This document shows, one piece after another, positions 54,214 to 63,010 of a stretch of 64,000 bases of DNA. The stretch covers positions 186,001-250,000 of the forward strand of contig NC_015416.1 of the NCBI RefSeq assembly GCF_000204415.1, in the 5' to 3' direction. The notes beneath the pieces are model-generated. The model was not told where the DNA came from and did no database searches. It worked only from the letters and a program-made list of their open reading frames with translations. The first letter of the stretch is position 1. Every line of letters begins with the position of its first letter. The position numbers and the translations under genes were made by a program. Origin of the DNA: Methanothrix soehngenii GP6. Lineage in GTDB: Archaea > Halobacteriota > Methanosarcinia > Methanotrichales > Methanotrichaceae.

Positions 54214-54409
54214 GGCAGCAGAGCACATCCCGAAGACCTTCAGGATGTAGATGAGCCCGATGTGGCAGAGATTTTTTAGGCTCTTTGCTGAATCCGAATT
54301 ATGTGGGTGAGGCCCGGCAGAGATTAGCCTTCTGTTCTTCTTCAAGTTCCATTCCAGGCTATTCCTGTGGGCCATCGGAAGAAAAATGGGAGTCGGATGA
54401 TAGATCCGA

Positions 54410-54766
54410 TTATTCCTTTGCTTTCATGTCCATTTCCCAGATTCCAAAGGCATTATTCTCGGTGTCCAGACAGACCACGAAGTAGCCCATTCCAGGGACG
54501 GACATCTTGGGAACTATGATCTTGCCGCCCAGCTTCTCCGCTTTCGCCGCATACTCGTCAACCGACGGCACTCCTATGTAGTTTATGATCTGCTGTTCCG
54601 GATGCATCCTCTTCATCATGCCTCCACCAGGTGCGCCAAAGGTGTCTATCATTGTATAATCCATCCCAGGCATGCTCTCCATCCTCCATCCAAAAAGGTC
54701 GGAGTAAAAGGTCTTTGCTCGCTGAATGTCGTCAGCAGGTATCTCAAAATGTACAATACTTGTCAT
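54410..54766 (-). CDS. VOC-superfamily protein (glyoxalase-like)
   Basis: 118 aa. IVHFEIPADDIQRAKTFYSD, then LFGWRME at the N-terminus and VDEYAAKAEKLGGKIIVPKM, GMGYFVVCLDTENNAFGIWE at the C-terminus: the usual paired-barrel module with possible metal residues His6 and Glu near the end. Typical of stand-alone archaeal VOC proteins; substrate unknown. Confidence 0.87.
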   Translation of the reverse strand: MTSIVHFEIPADDIQRAKTFYSDLFGWRMESMPGMDYTMIDTFGAPGGGMMKRMHPEQQIINYIGVPSVDEYAAKAEKLGGKIIVPKMSVPGMGYFVVCLDTENNAFGIWEMDMKAKE

Positions 54767-54827
54767 TTATCTTACCTCACCATTTTATAAAGCTCTTAAT
54801 TCCATCATATTCGTAGATCTTCTTGTT

Positions 54828-54864
54828 GTGAACTCCTCCCACGGCCTAAAGGCCGGGGCTTCCC
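54828..54864 (-). repeat. IS200/IS605-type 3' end hairpin
   Basis: On the minus strand, GGGAAGCCC is followed by the stem CGGCC-TTTA-GGCCG (54842-54855) and GTGGGAGGAG, the terminal structure that follows tnpB in many IS605-group elements and forms the end of the guide (omega) RNA. It lies ~80 bp after a TnpB C-terminal relic on the same strand. Confidence 0.5.
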
Positions 54865-54940
54865 TGCTGCTTCTTCGTTTTTACGCCGTCATAGCCCTCT
54901 GGCATCGGGGCGCGTTTCGCGGGAATTTTCGGTTTCCGTT

Positions 54941-55072
54941 TCATTGGCCCAAACTTACATCAGATTCGCGATGCAGAGGTTCAGATCTCATTGGACAGAT
55001 TCGGGGTGTTCCCTCCCTACTCTGTGGAATTGTCTGGCGAATCCAAAATCTCCCCGAGAGAGAAGTGATCGA
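54941..55072 (-). pseudogene. TnpB C-terminal relic
   Basis: A 43-codon frame ending in REGTPRICPMRSEPLHRESD followed by VSLGQ and a stop, like the last residues of IS605-type TnpB proteins. The rest of the gene is gone. No start codon or ribosome site. Together with the hairpin at 54828 it marks an old element of this group. Confidence 0.5.
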
Positions 55073-55196
55073 TCATCCAAGTAGCACTTGAAGCCTGCAT
55101 GGAATCATGTCTTAGTTAAGTGGAGGGAATGACGGGATATATAGGTGATCTATGCGGGACGAATGTAATTGGGGCAAAGGACTCCGCTTTCATCCT

Positions 55197-55237
55197 GTTG
55201 CGACTTCGTCGCAACTCCCCCGGACTCGCAATCCGGG
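55197..55237. repeat. Two adjacent hairpins in IS605-relic region
   Basis: Perfect GTTGCGAC-TTC-GTCGCAAC (55197-55215), then CCCGGA/TCCGGG (55219-55237). They are followed by AAAGGATGGGGACTTCCCG, which looks like an element end. Could be the other end of the IS605-type relic or a small structured RNA. The 55073-55304 stretch has no gene. Confidence 0.4.
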
Positions 55238-55304
55238 AGACCTCTCTAAAGGATGGGGACTTCCCGAGTTGGCCTATCGAGATGCATCGATTGCCGTTCT
55301 TGAC

Positions 55305-56090
55305 TCAACTGGAATACCCCAGCTCTTTCGCTCTGGTATAGGCAACATCTGCCTCTTCGTCCCGACCCTGAGCCTTGAGGGCTTCGCCACGGTTGTACCA
55401 GGCGTCGGCAAGATCGGAATCGAGCTGGATCGCCCTGTCCAGTGCCTCCAAAGACTCATCATACCTTTCCAGTCGCCAGAGAAGTTCGCCCCGATTGCTC
55501 CAGGCAGCAGGATAGTCTGGCATCAGCCTTATGACCTCATCGACTGCAGTTATGGCCTCCTGGTAATCGCCCTGTTCATAAAGAATATCAGCTTTAAGGG
55601 ACCAGGCAATAGTACTATCCGGCTCCAGCCTTATGGCCTCTTCAATCGCAGTGAGGGCCTCATCGTACTCTCCCTGAAAATAGAGAGCAGATCCCTTAAG
55701 GCTCCAGATCGAGCCATTCTCCGGCTCCAGACCTATGGCCTGGTCAAGAGCGACAATCGCCTCATCATATTCCCCCAGCTCATGGAGTGCGCCGCCTTTA
55801 TAGCTCCAGGCACTAGCAAGCTCTGGGTCTATCCTTATGACTTCATCAAAGGCCTGTATAGCTTCCTCGTATCTTCTCTGATTGATGAGTGCTGTGCCCT
55901 TATTGCTCCATGCCACGGGATTCTCTGGATCCAGCCGGAGGGCTTCATCGTATGCCTCAATGGCCTCTTCGTAATCCCCCTGGCTAAAGAGCTCATTGCC
56001 TCTTTCCAGCCATTCCTCTGCATTCTCTTGACAGGTTGACGGCGCCGCTATCGCTATTATAAGAATGAATAAGGGATAAATCAGTTTCAT
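55305..56090 (-). CDS. Exported TPR-repeat protein
   Basis: 261 aa from the ATG at 56090. Signal sequence MKLIYPLFILIIAIAAPSTC with a lipobox-like Cys, then seven TPRs of very regular form (for example GDYEEAIEAYDEALRLDPEN and AWSNKGTALINQRRYEEAIQ). Probably surface-attached or extracellular, organising protein complexes. An upstream frame extension to 56240 lacks TPR or signal character. Confidence 0.85.
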   Translation of the reverse strand: MKLIYPLFILIIAIAAPSTCQENAEEWLERGNELFSQGDYEEAIEAYDEALRLDPENPVAWSNKGTALINQRRYEEAIQAFDEVIRIDPELASAWSYKGGALHELGEYDEAIVALDQAIGLEPENGSIWSLKGSALYFQGEYDEALTAIEEAIRLEPDSTIAWSLKADILYEQGDYQEAITAVDEVIRLMPDYPAAWSNRGELLWRLERYDESLEALDRAIQLDSDLADAWYNRGEALKAQGRDEEADVAYTRAKELGYSS

Positions 56091-56411
56091 GATGGTCTTA
56101 TACGCGCTCGAAAGAGATATGATTATCGGACTTGAGAGGGTATTGTGCATTGTCAGGTTATGATTCGGGGCCACTTTCGAAAATCCAGTTATTGGGATTT
56201 CTGGTTGCGGAGCCCTTAATGATCGTAGTATCCCCTGCATTTATCTGATGGTGGGTGGCCTCGATCTGGCGCTGGGGTGAGATAGTTCCAATAACTATGG
56301 CGCCTAAGATTGCACATGTTCATGTTTTCAATATCAATATCAATCCCTCAATCCACCCCTTCATAGCTTGTCTAGCTGTCATCATGCTTTGGAATGCTCA
56401 TCGGATCGTTC
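56091..56411. other. Intergenic region without recognised gene
   Basis: About 320 bp between the TPR gene start and the reconstructed end of the MazF-like toxin. AT-rich, with no frame of coding character; it includes the promoter of the TPR gene. Confidence 0.45.
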
Positions 56412-56761
56412 TCAGATTGAAAGGGCCTGCGGCAAAATCTTATTTATTTTCTTTCTCAGCTCCTCATTGGCTTCGCCCAATTTCCTTTCCACCATGATTC
56501 TCTTGACAATAGTGATCCAATGGACCTTAACCACAGAAGGATATATTAGACCCCCCTAATGCTCATAGGAGTGCCCAGCGAGATCACAATATCGCAAAGG
56601 CTTGGGTTGGCGGGAACTTTGCTTGATATGTATGCTACAGTGAGTTGCCTCACATCGATATCATGATACAAAACCAGCGAAGGCCGGAGCTTGTCATTAA
56701 CCAGATCTGAATAGGAAAGAGGTGCTAAGACTATATCACCTTTTTTAAAATCCTCATTCAT
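56412..56761 (-). pseudogene. MazF/PemK-like toxin, frameshifted in a G6 tract
   Basis: From the ATG at 56761: MNEDFKKGDIVLAPLSYSDL, then LRPSLVLYHDIDVRQLTVAY, the PemK/MazF RNase signature. The frame stops at 56546 after SIRGV. One additional G in the six-G run at about 56551-56556 would continue it as SVVKVHWITIVKRIMVERKL and end at 56412, giving the normal length of about 116 aa. So this is a frameshifted toxin or one that could switch by slippage. Its antitoxin overlaps the start. Confidence 0.75.
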
Positions 56762-56906
56762 ACGCTGGCTCATCTTCCAGTACATCGGTAAGCGAAAGAG
56801 CTGCTATCTCCATCAAGCCTTCTACAATCTCCTCATCGGTCTTCTCAACATCAGACTCGTAGGGAATGGGTCGCTTTCGGTCTTTGCGTTCCAGACTCTC
56901 AAGCAT
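56754..56906 (-). CDS. Small antitoxin partner of MazF-like toxin
   Basis: 50 aa: MLESLERKDRKRPIPYESDV, then an acidic helical stretch (DEEIVEGLMEIAALSLTDVL) ending DEPAYE. The stop lies 8 bases inside the toxin gene, the usual antitoxin-toxin overlap. No DNA-binding domain is obvious. Shorter than common antitoxins, but the context is clear. Confidence 0.65.
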   Translation of the reverse strand: MLESLERKDRKRPIPYESDVEKTDEEIVEGLMEIAALSLTDVLEDEPAYE

Positions 56907-57136
56907 ATGTATAGCTTTCGTCTCATGCTATTTAAGACTTGATCATCAATGCCAACGATAGTAGACATGTCGCCAAGCAAGGATTTCAGAGCAGCCTACA
57001 ATTCGAACTATGACGTCTCGATCCTCTGCATGGAAATGGTGCTTCCTGCGATATCTCGTCGTGTTTTCCTTCCAGATCAGCTGCAACCCCCTGTCCAGAG
57101 GAAAATTTCTTATTCCCTGCCGTCTAGATAACATCG

Positions 57137-58231
57137 ATGATAAAGAAGGTTTTTTGCTCTGGTATCAAGAGGTCGGGGGAGATTGTATCTCTCATCCTGA
57201 TTCTCTTCCTGATATGCGGATCGGCTCTGGCGGCCACCATCACCGTCCAACCTGGGGAACGCATTCAGGAGGCCATCGATCAGGCCCGCACAGGCGACAT
57301 CATCGAGGTTATGAGCGGCACCTACCAGGGAACCCTGGATATTAAAAAGGAGGTTGCCCTGATGGGCATCGACTCTGGAGAGGGCATGCCGGTAATAGAC
57401 GCCGGATCTATCCTCGGATCGGTGTTCATGACCGCAAACAACAGCCAGATAAGCGGATTTAGAATAGTGAACCCGAATGGAGACGGGATTGACGTCACCT
57501 CCAGCCACAACACGATCAGCAATAACACCATAGAGGCATGTGGAGCTGCAATCTACCTCATGGTCTCAGATAAAAATAAGATCGTCAACAACAATGCCTC
57601 CGTCCGCTGCCAGGGGGTGATGGGCCTTCTCTCCAGCGACGGCATCATGCTGGCCCACTCGGACGAGAACATCATCGAGGGCAACACTGCATCCGGCGCA
57701 TCCATGGGCATATACCTCTACTATTCCCACAACAACACCATCCTCAATAACGCCGCCCTGAGCAACGATCATGGAATCGCCATCAAGGGCTCAAGAGATA
57801 ACATCATTCAGGAGAACCGGGCCATTGGCAGCAAAGAGGAGGGAATCGGCCTTCTCAATGGCTGCTCGGGAAATACAGTGACAAAGAACAATGTGACAGG
57901 CAACTCAATCGGGATCTACCTGCGCGAATCAAACCAAAACACAATCTATCTGAACGACTTTATAGATAACCTCCAGAATGCCCTGTCCTCTGATTCAGAG
58001 AACATCTGGCACTCTCCTGAACAGATCAGCTACTCATCTGCAGGCAAGAGCTACACCGGCCTATTGGGAAACTACTGGTCTGACTATAAGGGCAATGACT
58101 CGGATGGCAACGGCCTGGGCGATGCCAGCTACAGCTTTGAGTATGATGGCCAGGATGACCATCCACTGATGACTCCCAGTAGCGATCTGATCAAGCCCAA
58201 GATAACACATAAGGGCATGGTAATAGGTTAG
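57137..58231 (+). CDS. NosD-like secreted right-handed beta-helix protein
   Basis: 364 aa. Signal region SLILILFLICGSALAA is followed by ITVQPGERIQEAIDQARTGD, the NosD/CASH entry segment, then parallel beta-helix repeats rich in asparagine ladders (HNTISNNTIEACGAAIYLMV, ENIIEGNTASGASMGIYLYY). The end LLGNYWSDYKGNDSDGNGLG is typical of archaeal surface proteins of this class. Probably a cell-surface carbohydrate- or metal-binding protein. Confidence 0.85.
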   Translation: MIKKVFCSGIKRSGEIVSLILILFLICGSALAATITVQPGERIQEAIDQARTGDIIEVMSGTYQGTLDIKKEVALMGIDSGEGMPVIDAGSILGSVFMTANNSQISGFRIVNPNGDGIDVTSSHNTISNNTIEACGAAIYLMVSDKNKIVNNNASVRCQGVMGLLSSDGIMLAHSDENIIEGNTASGASMGIYLYYSHNNTILNNAALSNDHGIAIKGSRDNIIQENRAIGSKEEGIGLLNGCSGNTVTKNNVTGNSIGIYLRESNQNTIYLNDFIDNLQNALSSDSENIWHSPEQISYSSAGKSYTGLLGNYWSDYKGNDSDGNGLGDASYSFEYDGQDDHPLMTPSSDLIKPKITHKGMVIG

Positions 58232-58266
58232 CCTGAGCAATGGATGGAGATGGAGCGACGAATCTC

Positions 58267-58273
58267 TTTTTTT
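58267..58273 (+). terminator. Oligo-T terminator after NosD-like gene
   Basis: Seven-T run about 35 bases after the stop; marks the end of the transcript against two convergent GNAT genes. Confidence 0.5.
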
Positions 58274-58323
58274 GCTGCCCAGGCCGTTTCTCCATCCTTT
58301 CTCCAAGCAGGCCAGAAAGGTGC

Positions 58324-58824
58324 CTACAATGGCAGCTCGTACTTGACCTCGGTTACCGTGCTCCCCCAGATCTCATGAGTCAGCCTCTCCCTTTGAACAA
58401 ATCCCACCGATCGATAGAGATTTGCTGCTATGTAAAGGGCCTCCACCGTCCAGAGGAAGATCGATTCATACCCAGAGATGCGGCTGAAATCCAGGGCCTC
58501 TTCAACCAGCCACCTGCCGATTCCTCGCCCCCGGATCTCCGGCTCCAGGAGAAGCCAGCGAAGCTGGGCCTCCTTTTGCGAATGCCTCACTATGGCCATC
58601 GAGCCCGCAATCCGATCACCGTCTTTTAGAATCCAGATGCGCTCCTGCGGGGATTGGGATTGAGCGAACTCGGCCAGGGGCAAAGCAACATAAATATCAA
58701 AGGTATAGTCCCAGCCCTGCTCGGGAGCATAAAGAACGGCGTGCATGTAAGTTATATATCCAATATCCCCCGGCCAAATATCGTGGCATACAGAGATCGT
58801 TGAATGGGGAAAAGGTTTTTTCAT
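58324..58824 (-). CDS. GNAT-family N-acetyltransferase (copy 2)
   Basis: 166 aa. LRWLLLEPEIRGRGIGRWLV provides the acetyl-CoA P-loop (RGRGIG), followed by EALDFSRISGYESIFLWTVE and AANLYRSVGFVQ. About 70% identical to the upstream gene at 58838, so a tandem duplication; the N-terminal PGDIGYITYMHAVLYAPEQG is conserved. Acceptor unknown. Confidence 0.9.
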   Translation of the reverse strand: MKKPFPHSTISVCHDIWPGDIGYITYMHAVLYAPEQGWDYTFDIYVALPLAEFAQSQSPQERIWILKDGDRIAGSMAIVRHSQKEAQLRWLLLEPEIRGRGIGRWLVEEALDFSRISGYESIFLWTVEALYIAANLYRSVGFVQRERLTHEIWGSTVTEVKYELPL

Positions 58825-58837
58825 TTTGCCCCTCCAG

Positions 58838-59338
58838 CTAAAGAACTAGCCTGTACTTAACCTCGTTCACAATGCTTCCCCACCTCTCATGCCGAACCCT
58901 CAATATCTGCTCGAATCCCACCGATCGATAGAGCTTCTCTGCTATGGGAAGGCTCTCTGCCGTCCAGAGCACAATGGATTCATACCTCATGTCCCGGCTG
59001 AAATCCAGGGCCTCTTCTACCAGCCACCTGCCAATTCCTCGCCCCCGGATCTCCGGCTCCAGGAGAAGCCAGCGAAGCTGAGCCTCCTCCTCTGTGCGCT
59101 TGACTATGGCCACCGAGCCCGCGATCCGATCACCCTCCTCCAGGATCCATATCTTCTCCCGGCTGGATTTGGACTGGGCAAACTCCGCCAAAGGCACAGC
59201 CACATAAACCTCAAACGTATGGTCCCAGCCCTGCTCGAGAGCATGGAAGATGCCGTGCATGTATATGATATATCCGATATCCCCTGGATGGAGGTCATGC
59301 CTCATGCCGAGGGATGGATCGGGAAAGGGCTTATTCAT
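58838..59338 (-). CDS. GNAT-family N-acetyltransferase (copy 1)
   Basis: 166 aa. Same layout as its neighbour: N-terminal PGDIGYIIYMHGIFHALEQG, P-loop RGRGIG and C-terminal EKLYRSVGFEQ. Thirteen bases lie between the two genes, so they are probably co-transcribed. Acceptor-side residues differ, which may mean distinct substrates. Confidence 0.9.
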   Translation of the reverse strand: MNKPFPDPSLGMRHDLHPGDIGYIIYMHGIFHALEQGWDHTFEVYVAVPLAEFAQSKSSREKIWILEEGDRIAGSVAIVKRTEEEAQLRWLLLEPEIRGRGIGRWLVEEALDFSRDMRYESIVLWTAESLPIAEKLYRSVGFEQILRVRHERWGSIVNEVKYRLVL

Positions 59339-59489
59339 TGTATCGGGGGCTAATACTCAGCTTCGCATAAATAATGTCCGGGGGTCCCTCCCTCCGACTC
59401 ATCCAGGCTGCTGATTCATTCCGGCCTCATATCGTCCGAGCCGTGTCGGCCCAGGGTGTGATCAACCTGGTCTACCAGGCGAGTGATCT

Positions 59490-61355
59490 TCATTCACCGC
59501 CCTCGACGGTCCAGATCCTCCCGTAGTTGCTGGGGATGCAGATCTCTAGCCACTCCCCTGCCCCTGCCCTGAAGCTGTCCTCCCCATGAATCTCCTCATA
59601 GTAATCGCCTCCCAGCGGGAAGGAGAAGTATGCCTTCTGATCGCTATCTGTGAAGTTAAGGGCCACCAGGCTGAAAGCGTCACCTGCCCGCCGGGAGAAG
59701 AGCAGCAGTCCTCGGGACTGGTATCTCTCAGGATCATCATAAAACCAGTGCTCCCCCCTCAGGAACTGCGCCTTCCGTCTCAGCTTCATCAGCCTTCTGG
59801 TCAGCCAGATGGTCCTCTTTCCAATGGGATCGTAGAAGTAGTCCCACCTCATCGGCCGGAACATCACCACCCTCCCCATGCCGCTCTCCGGGAGGAAGTA
59901 GTTCTCGCACAGCTCCTGGCCCTGCCAGATCAGGGGAATCCCCCTGGCAGTCATGATCGCTATCAGATAGGGCTGGACCTTGTACCAATACCTTCTGTCC
60001 CCCTCCTTCAGTAGATCGTTGTCATCCCTGCTGATGGTGCAGAAGTTGCAGACGAACCGGTAGTGGTCGTGGTTCTCAATATACTGCAGGGCGCTCTTCT
60101 GGATGGTGTCCTCATTGATCTTCTCCTTCGCTGGATAGCCGACAAGGCCCAGCCGATGGCCAAGATAGGTCAGACGGCCCGCTAATTCACTGGCTTCGGC
60201 TCGGGCCACGGCAATGGCAGCATCAAAGGTCTGGTTCTGCCAGGTGCTGCTGCTGTAGGTCTTCTCCAGCACCTCCACCGGCTCCTCCAGCTGCTCTGCA
60301 CACTGGATAAGGTGGATCTCATCCCCCTCGAAGAACCTCTGCCAATGGTCCTGAGATCCTCTCATTCCAAAGACCAGCTTGTAGGTCTGATAGACCAGAT
60401 TGGCATAACCCAGGCCCGTGGGTCCGTCCCAGTAGTTGGGAACGCAGTCGTACCTGAACCCATCCACGTGATAGGTGCTCAGCCAGTGGTGATTGACCGT
60501 ATAGAAGAAGTCCCGGGTTAGGGCTCGATTGAAGTCGGTGCTCTCTCCGAAGAGGTCTTTGGCGAAGGACCCCAGAAACGGATTCTCCCCAAAGCCCATC
60601 TCTCGGTAGAGGTAGGAGTAGGGAAATAGGCTGTCCGTATGGCCGTAGACCATATCCAGGATCACAGCTATCCCTTTTTGATGGGCGGAGTCGATCAGCC
60701 TCTGCATATCTCTTCTTTTGCCAAACCTCTCGTCCACCCCGAAGTAGCCGATGGGCAGAAATCCCCAGTCTGTGGTGTTGGATATATTGGTGACCGGCAT
60801 GATCTCTATGCAGTTGACTCCCAAGTCTTGCAGGTATTCCAGATGGCGGGTGGCAGTCCTCATGTCCCCGCCGAACTCATTGATCATCAGCTCATAGACT
60901 ATGAGATCCTCTTGCCTGGGAGTCTTCCATAGCTCTTCTTCATCGCTCCAGATATGAGGCTCGTAGCCTAATGTAAAAGCGGAAAGCTTCCCGATGCCAA
61001 ACTCCCTGGCATAGGGGTCTATGATCCAGTCGATGGGCTCATTATTCCTTCTCTCCAGAAAATAGCGGTATACATATCTTCCCGGCTTGCCCCAGGCAGA
61101 TTTCTTATGGGGCTTCTCAGAGGCGTCTATCTCCACCTGGCCGTGCCAGTATTCTCCATAATTCGGATCAATAGAGCATTCCATCTCGAAGGTCTTTGCC
61201 GGAACATCTTGAAGGAACTGGTCATTCTCATGGATGAGCTTAACCCCGAGCCCAACTCCATCTGAATCCGATACCCAGGGCAAGAATACGCCAAAGTCTG
61301 CTCTGCCCTCTGGCGTGCATCTGGCCCCCAACTTTCCCAGTGGCAATAGATTCAT
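59490..61355 (-). CDS. GH13 alpha-amylase-family glycosidase/branching-type enzyme
   Basis: 621 aa. The N-terminal CBM48-like beta domain (residues ~15-130) resembles glycogen branching and trehalose-forming enzymes. The barrel shows GVNCIEIMPVTN, ILDMVYGHTDS (region I), VDGFRYDCVPN (region II, nucleophile Asp), an acid Glu likely in LIQCAEQLEEP, and YIENHDHYRF (region IV). Exact product (branching, debranching or trehalohydrolase) is not settled. No signal peptide: intracellular glycogen metabolism likely. Confidence 0.85.
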   Translation of the reverse strand: MNLLPLGKLGARCTPEGRADFGVFLPWVSDSDGVGLGVKLIHENDQFLQDVPAKTFEMECSIDPNYGEYWHGQVEIDASEKPHKKSAWGKPGRYVYRYFLERRNNEPIDWIIDPYAREFGIGKLSAFTLGYEPHIWSDEEELWKTPRQEDLIVYELMINEFGGDMRTATRHLEYLQDLGVNCIEIMPVTNISNTTDWGFLPIGYFGVDERFGKRRDMQRLIDSAHQKGIAVILDMVYGHTDSLFPYSYLYREMGFGENPFLGSFAKDLFGESTDFNRALTRDFFYTVNHHWLSTYHVDGFRYDCVPNYWDGPTGLGYANLVYQTYKLVFGMRGSQDHWQRFFEGDEIHLIQCAEQLEEPVEVLEKTYSSSTWQNQTFDAAIAVARAEASELAGRLTYLGHRLGLVGYPAKEKINEDTIQKSALQYIENHDHYRFVCNFCTISRDDNDLLKEGDRRYWYKVQPYLIAIMTARGIPLIWQGQELCENYFLPESGMGRVVMFRPMRWDYFYDPIGKRTIWLTRRLMKLRRKAQFLRGEHWFYDDPERYQSRGLLLFSRRAGDAFSLVALNFTDSDQKAYFSFPLGGDYYEEIHGEDSFRAGAGEWLEICIPSNYGRIWTVEGGE

Positions 61356-61465
61356 GAGGCTCTGACACTTGCACTTGCCATTTATTCTAGATAAAGATTA
61401 TGAATGATTAATGCAGTATCGAGGATCACAGATTTATCCTATAGATGATATAGAACGCTCCAGCC

Positions 61466-62044
61466 ATGTACACAATCATCGCCTGCGGCATCTTCAAGGA
61501 TGAGATCGAGAGATTGAGAGCCGATCTCGGATTTCCCTTTAAAGCTCGCTACCTGGGCCCTGGCCTGCATGTTGATTTCGACGAGCTTAAGGATGCCCTG
61601 GAAGAGGAGTTGAAGAGAGCTTCATCGGATGGCAGCCAGGGGATTATAGTGGCTTATGGACAGTGCCATCCCAAGATGGATGCGATCCTGAAACCCTACC
61701 ATGCCGCCTTAATGGATTGTCAGAACTGTGTGGATGCCTTCATATCCCGCCAGGCCGTAGAGAAGAAGGCACGCGAGGGCCTCTTCTTCTACCTCTCCCC
61801 AGGCTGGCTGGATGCCTGGAAGGATATATTCAAGCGATTGGGCTGGGATCCGGAGATAGCACGCCTGCATATGGGCTCATTCAAGGGTTCGGTTTATATC
61901 GATACTATGAAAGATGCTCAGGAGAGGGAAGAGGAGCTCTTGGAGTTCTTCGATTTCACCAACCTTCCCTTCACCATCATGCCCATGGAGCTGGACCACT
62001 TCAAATCACTGATCATCAAAGCTATAAAGAGCTTGGAGGATTGA
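61466..62044 (+). CDS. DUF1638-family protein
   Basis: 192 aa. YTIIACGIFKDEIERL at the start, YGQCHPKMDAILKPY and NCVDAFISRQ are typical of DUF1638, found mainly in methanogens and some bacteria with methyltransferases. Cysteines at CH and C-x-x-C (DCQNC) suggest metal or corrinoid association (inference). Overlaps the region read by the thioredoxin gene's upstream frame but ends before it. Confidence 0.85.
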   Translation: MYTIIACGIFKDEIERLRADLGFPFKARYLGPGLHVDFDELKDALEEELKRASSDGSQGIIVAYGQCHPKMDAILKPYHAALMDCQNCVDAFISRQAVEKKAREGLFFYLSPGWLDAWKDIFKRLGWDPEIARLHMGSFKGSVYIDTMKDAQEREEELLEFFDFTNLPFTIMPMELDHFKSLIIKAIKSLED

Positions 62045-62046
62045 GC

Positions 62047-62454
62047 TTGGACGAGCTGGAAGAGATTAAGAAAAAGAAAATGGAGAAGATGATGAGCGAG
62101 ATTAACAAACCCCATGAGCCAACCGTAGAGCTGCCAGGAAAGCCGATCATTGTCACAGATGCAACCGTTGATGCCGCTTCAAACCAGTACCCTCTTCTGA
62201 TCCTGGACTGCTGGGCGGAGTGGTGCGGCCCCTGCCGCATGATCGGCCCGATCATCGAGGAGCTGGCTGCAGAGATGAAGGGACGGGTGGTCTTTGGCAA
62301 GTTGAATGTGGATGAGAATCCTCAGACTGCCAATAGGTTCAGGATCTCGGCGATACCCACCCTGATGGTCTTCAAGGATGGAAAGCTCATCGATAAGCTT
62401 GTGGGCGCCTATCCCAAGCCCTCGCTGGTGGCAAAGATTCAAAAGTACCTCTGA
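62047..62454 (+). CDS. trxA: Thioredoxin
   Basis: 135 aa from the TTG at 62047, with GGAGGAT upstream and only two bases after the DUF1638 stop. A lysine-rich N-terminal extension (DELEEIKKKKMEKMMSEI) precedes the thioredoxin fold with WAEWCGPCRMIGP and the cis-proline in SAIPTLMVF. Reduces protein disulfides; co-transcription with DUF1638 suggests a redox link. Confidence 0.93.
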   Translation: MDELEEIKKKKMEKMMSEINKPHEPTVELPGKPIIVTDATVDAASNQYPLLILDCWAEWCGPCRMIGPIIEELAAEMKGRVVFGKLNVDENPQTANRFRISAIPTLMVFKDGKLIDKLVGAYPKPSLVAKIQKYL

Positions 62455-62473
62455 AGGTCTCTTTTGATTCGTC

Positions 62474-62481
62474 TTTTTTTT
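62474..62481 (+). terminator. Oligo-T terminator after thioredoxin
   Basis: Eight-T run 20 bases after the stop. Confidence 0.5.
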
Positions 62482-62514
62482 GCATGAATGCGATTGCCCA
62501 GATCCTTTGCCCCC

Positions 62515-63000
62515 CTAAGGTATGCTGCCGGAAAGCATTACTCGTGGATATCCGGAGACGTTGTAGACCTCTCTGGTGGAGAGATTATCCGGAGTTATAT
62601 ATGAGGGCTTGGTTCTCATGTACTGATTCTTGATGAAGAACGGGGTGTAGATATCTGAATTGAATTTGAATTTCGATACCGATCCCTGCCGCTGGCTGAG
62701 GTTGAGTTCGGATTTCGTCTCAAGGCCAATCTTGATGCCAGCCGTTCGGCGGCTGCTCTTCCATCCCAAAGCCTTTGGGGCCTTGATGCTCTCGCTTCCA
62801 GCGCGCAGGACTTTTACATCTTCGGCGGCATTCCTGGTCTCATTCGATGCGATGCTTCCTTGGGCGTTCAAGGTGATATTGGATGTCATATTTGGGGCCA
62901 TATTCTCGTCGCCCTTCGGCACTTCCCCCGCATAAGCCAGGGATACGACCGCCGCCATGATGGTCAAGGCGCTCACCAGGCAGAAGACAGCATGTACCAT
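62515..63000 (-). CDS. Exported protein
   Basis: 161 aa. Signal peptide AVFCLVSALTIMAAVVSLAY-AGEV, then N-glycosylation-like N-x-T/S sites (NMTSNITLN) and a soluble basic domain. No known family. Ten bases after the membrane-anchored gene upstream, so both are likely one operon for cell-surface proteins. Confidence 0.65.
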   Translation of the reverse strand: MVHAVFCLVSALTIMAAVVSLAYAGEVPKGDENMAPNMTSNITLNAQGSIASNETRNAAEDVKVLRAGSESIKAPKALGWKSSRRTAGIKIGLETKSELNLSQRQGSVSKFKFNSDIYTPFFIKNQYMRTKPSYITPDNLSTREVYNVSGYPRVMLSGSIP

Positions 63001-63010
63001 GTCATACCCT

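Noticed and set aside
55152-56039. 295-codon plus-strand frame opposite the exported TPR gene
   Set aside because: Periodic only because the TPR repeats on the other strand are periodic.
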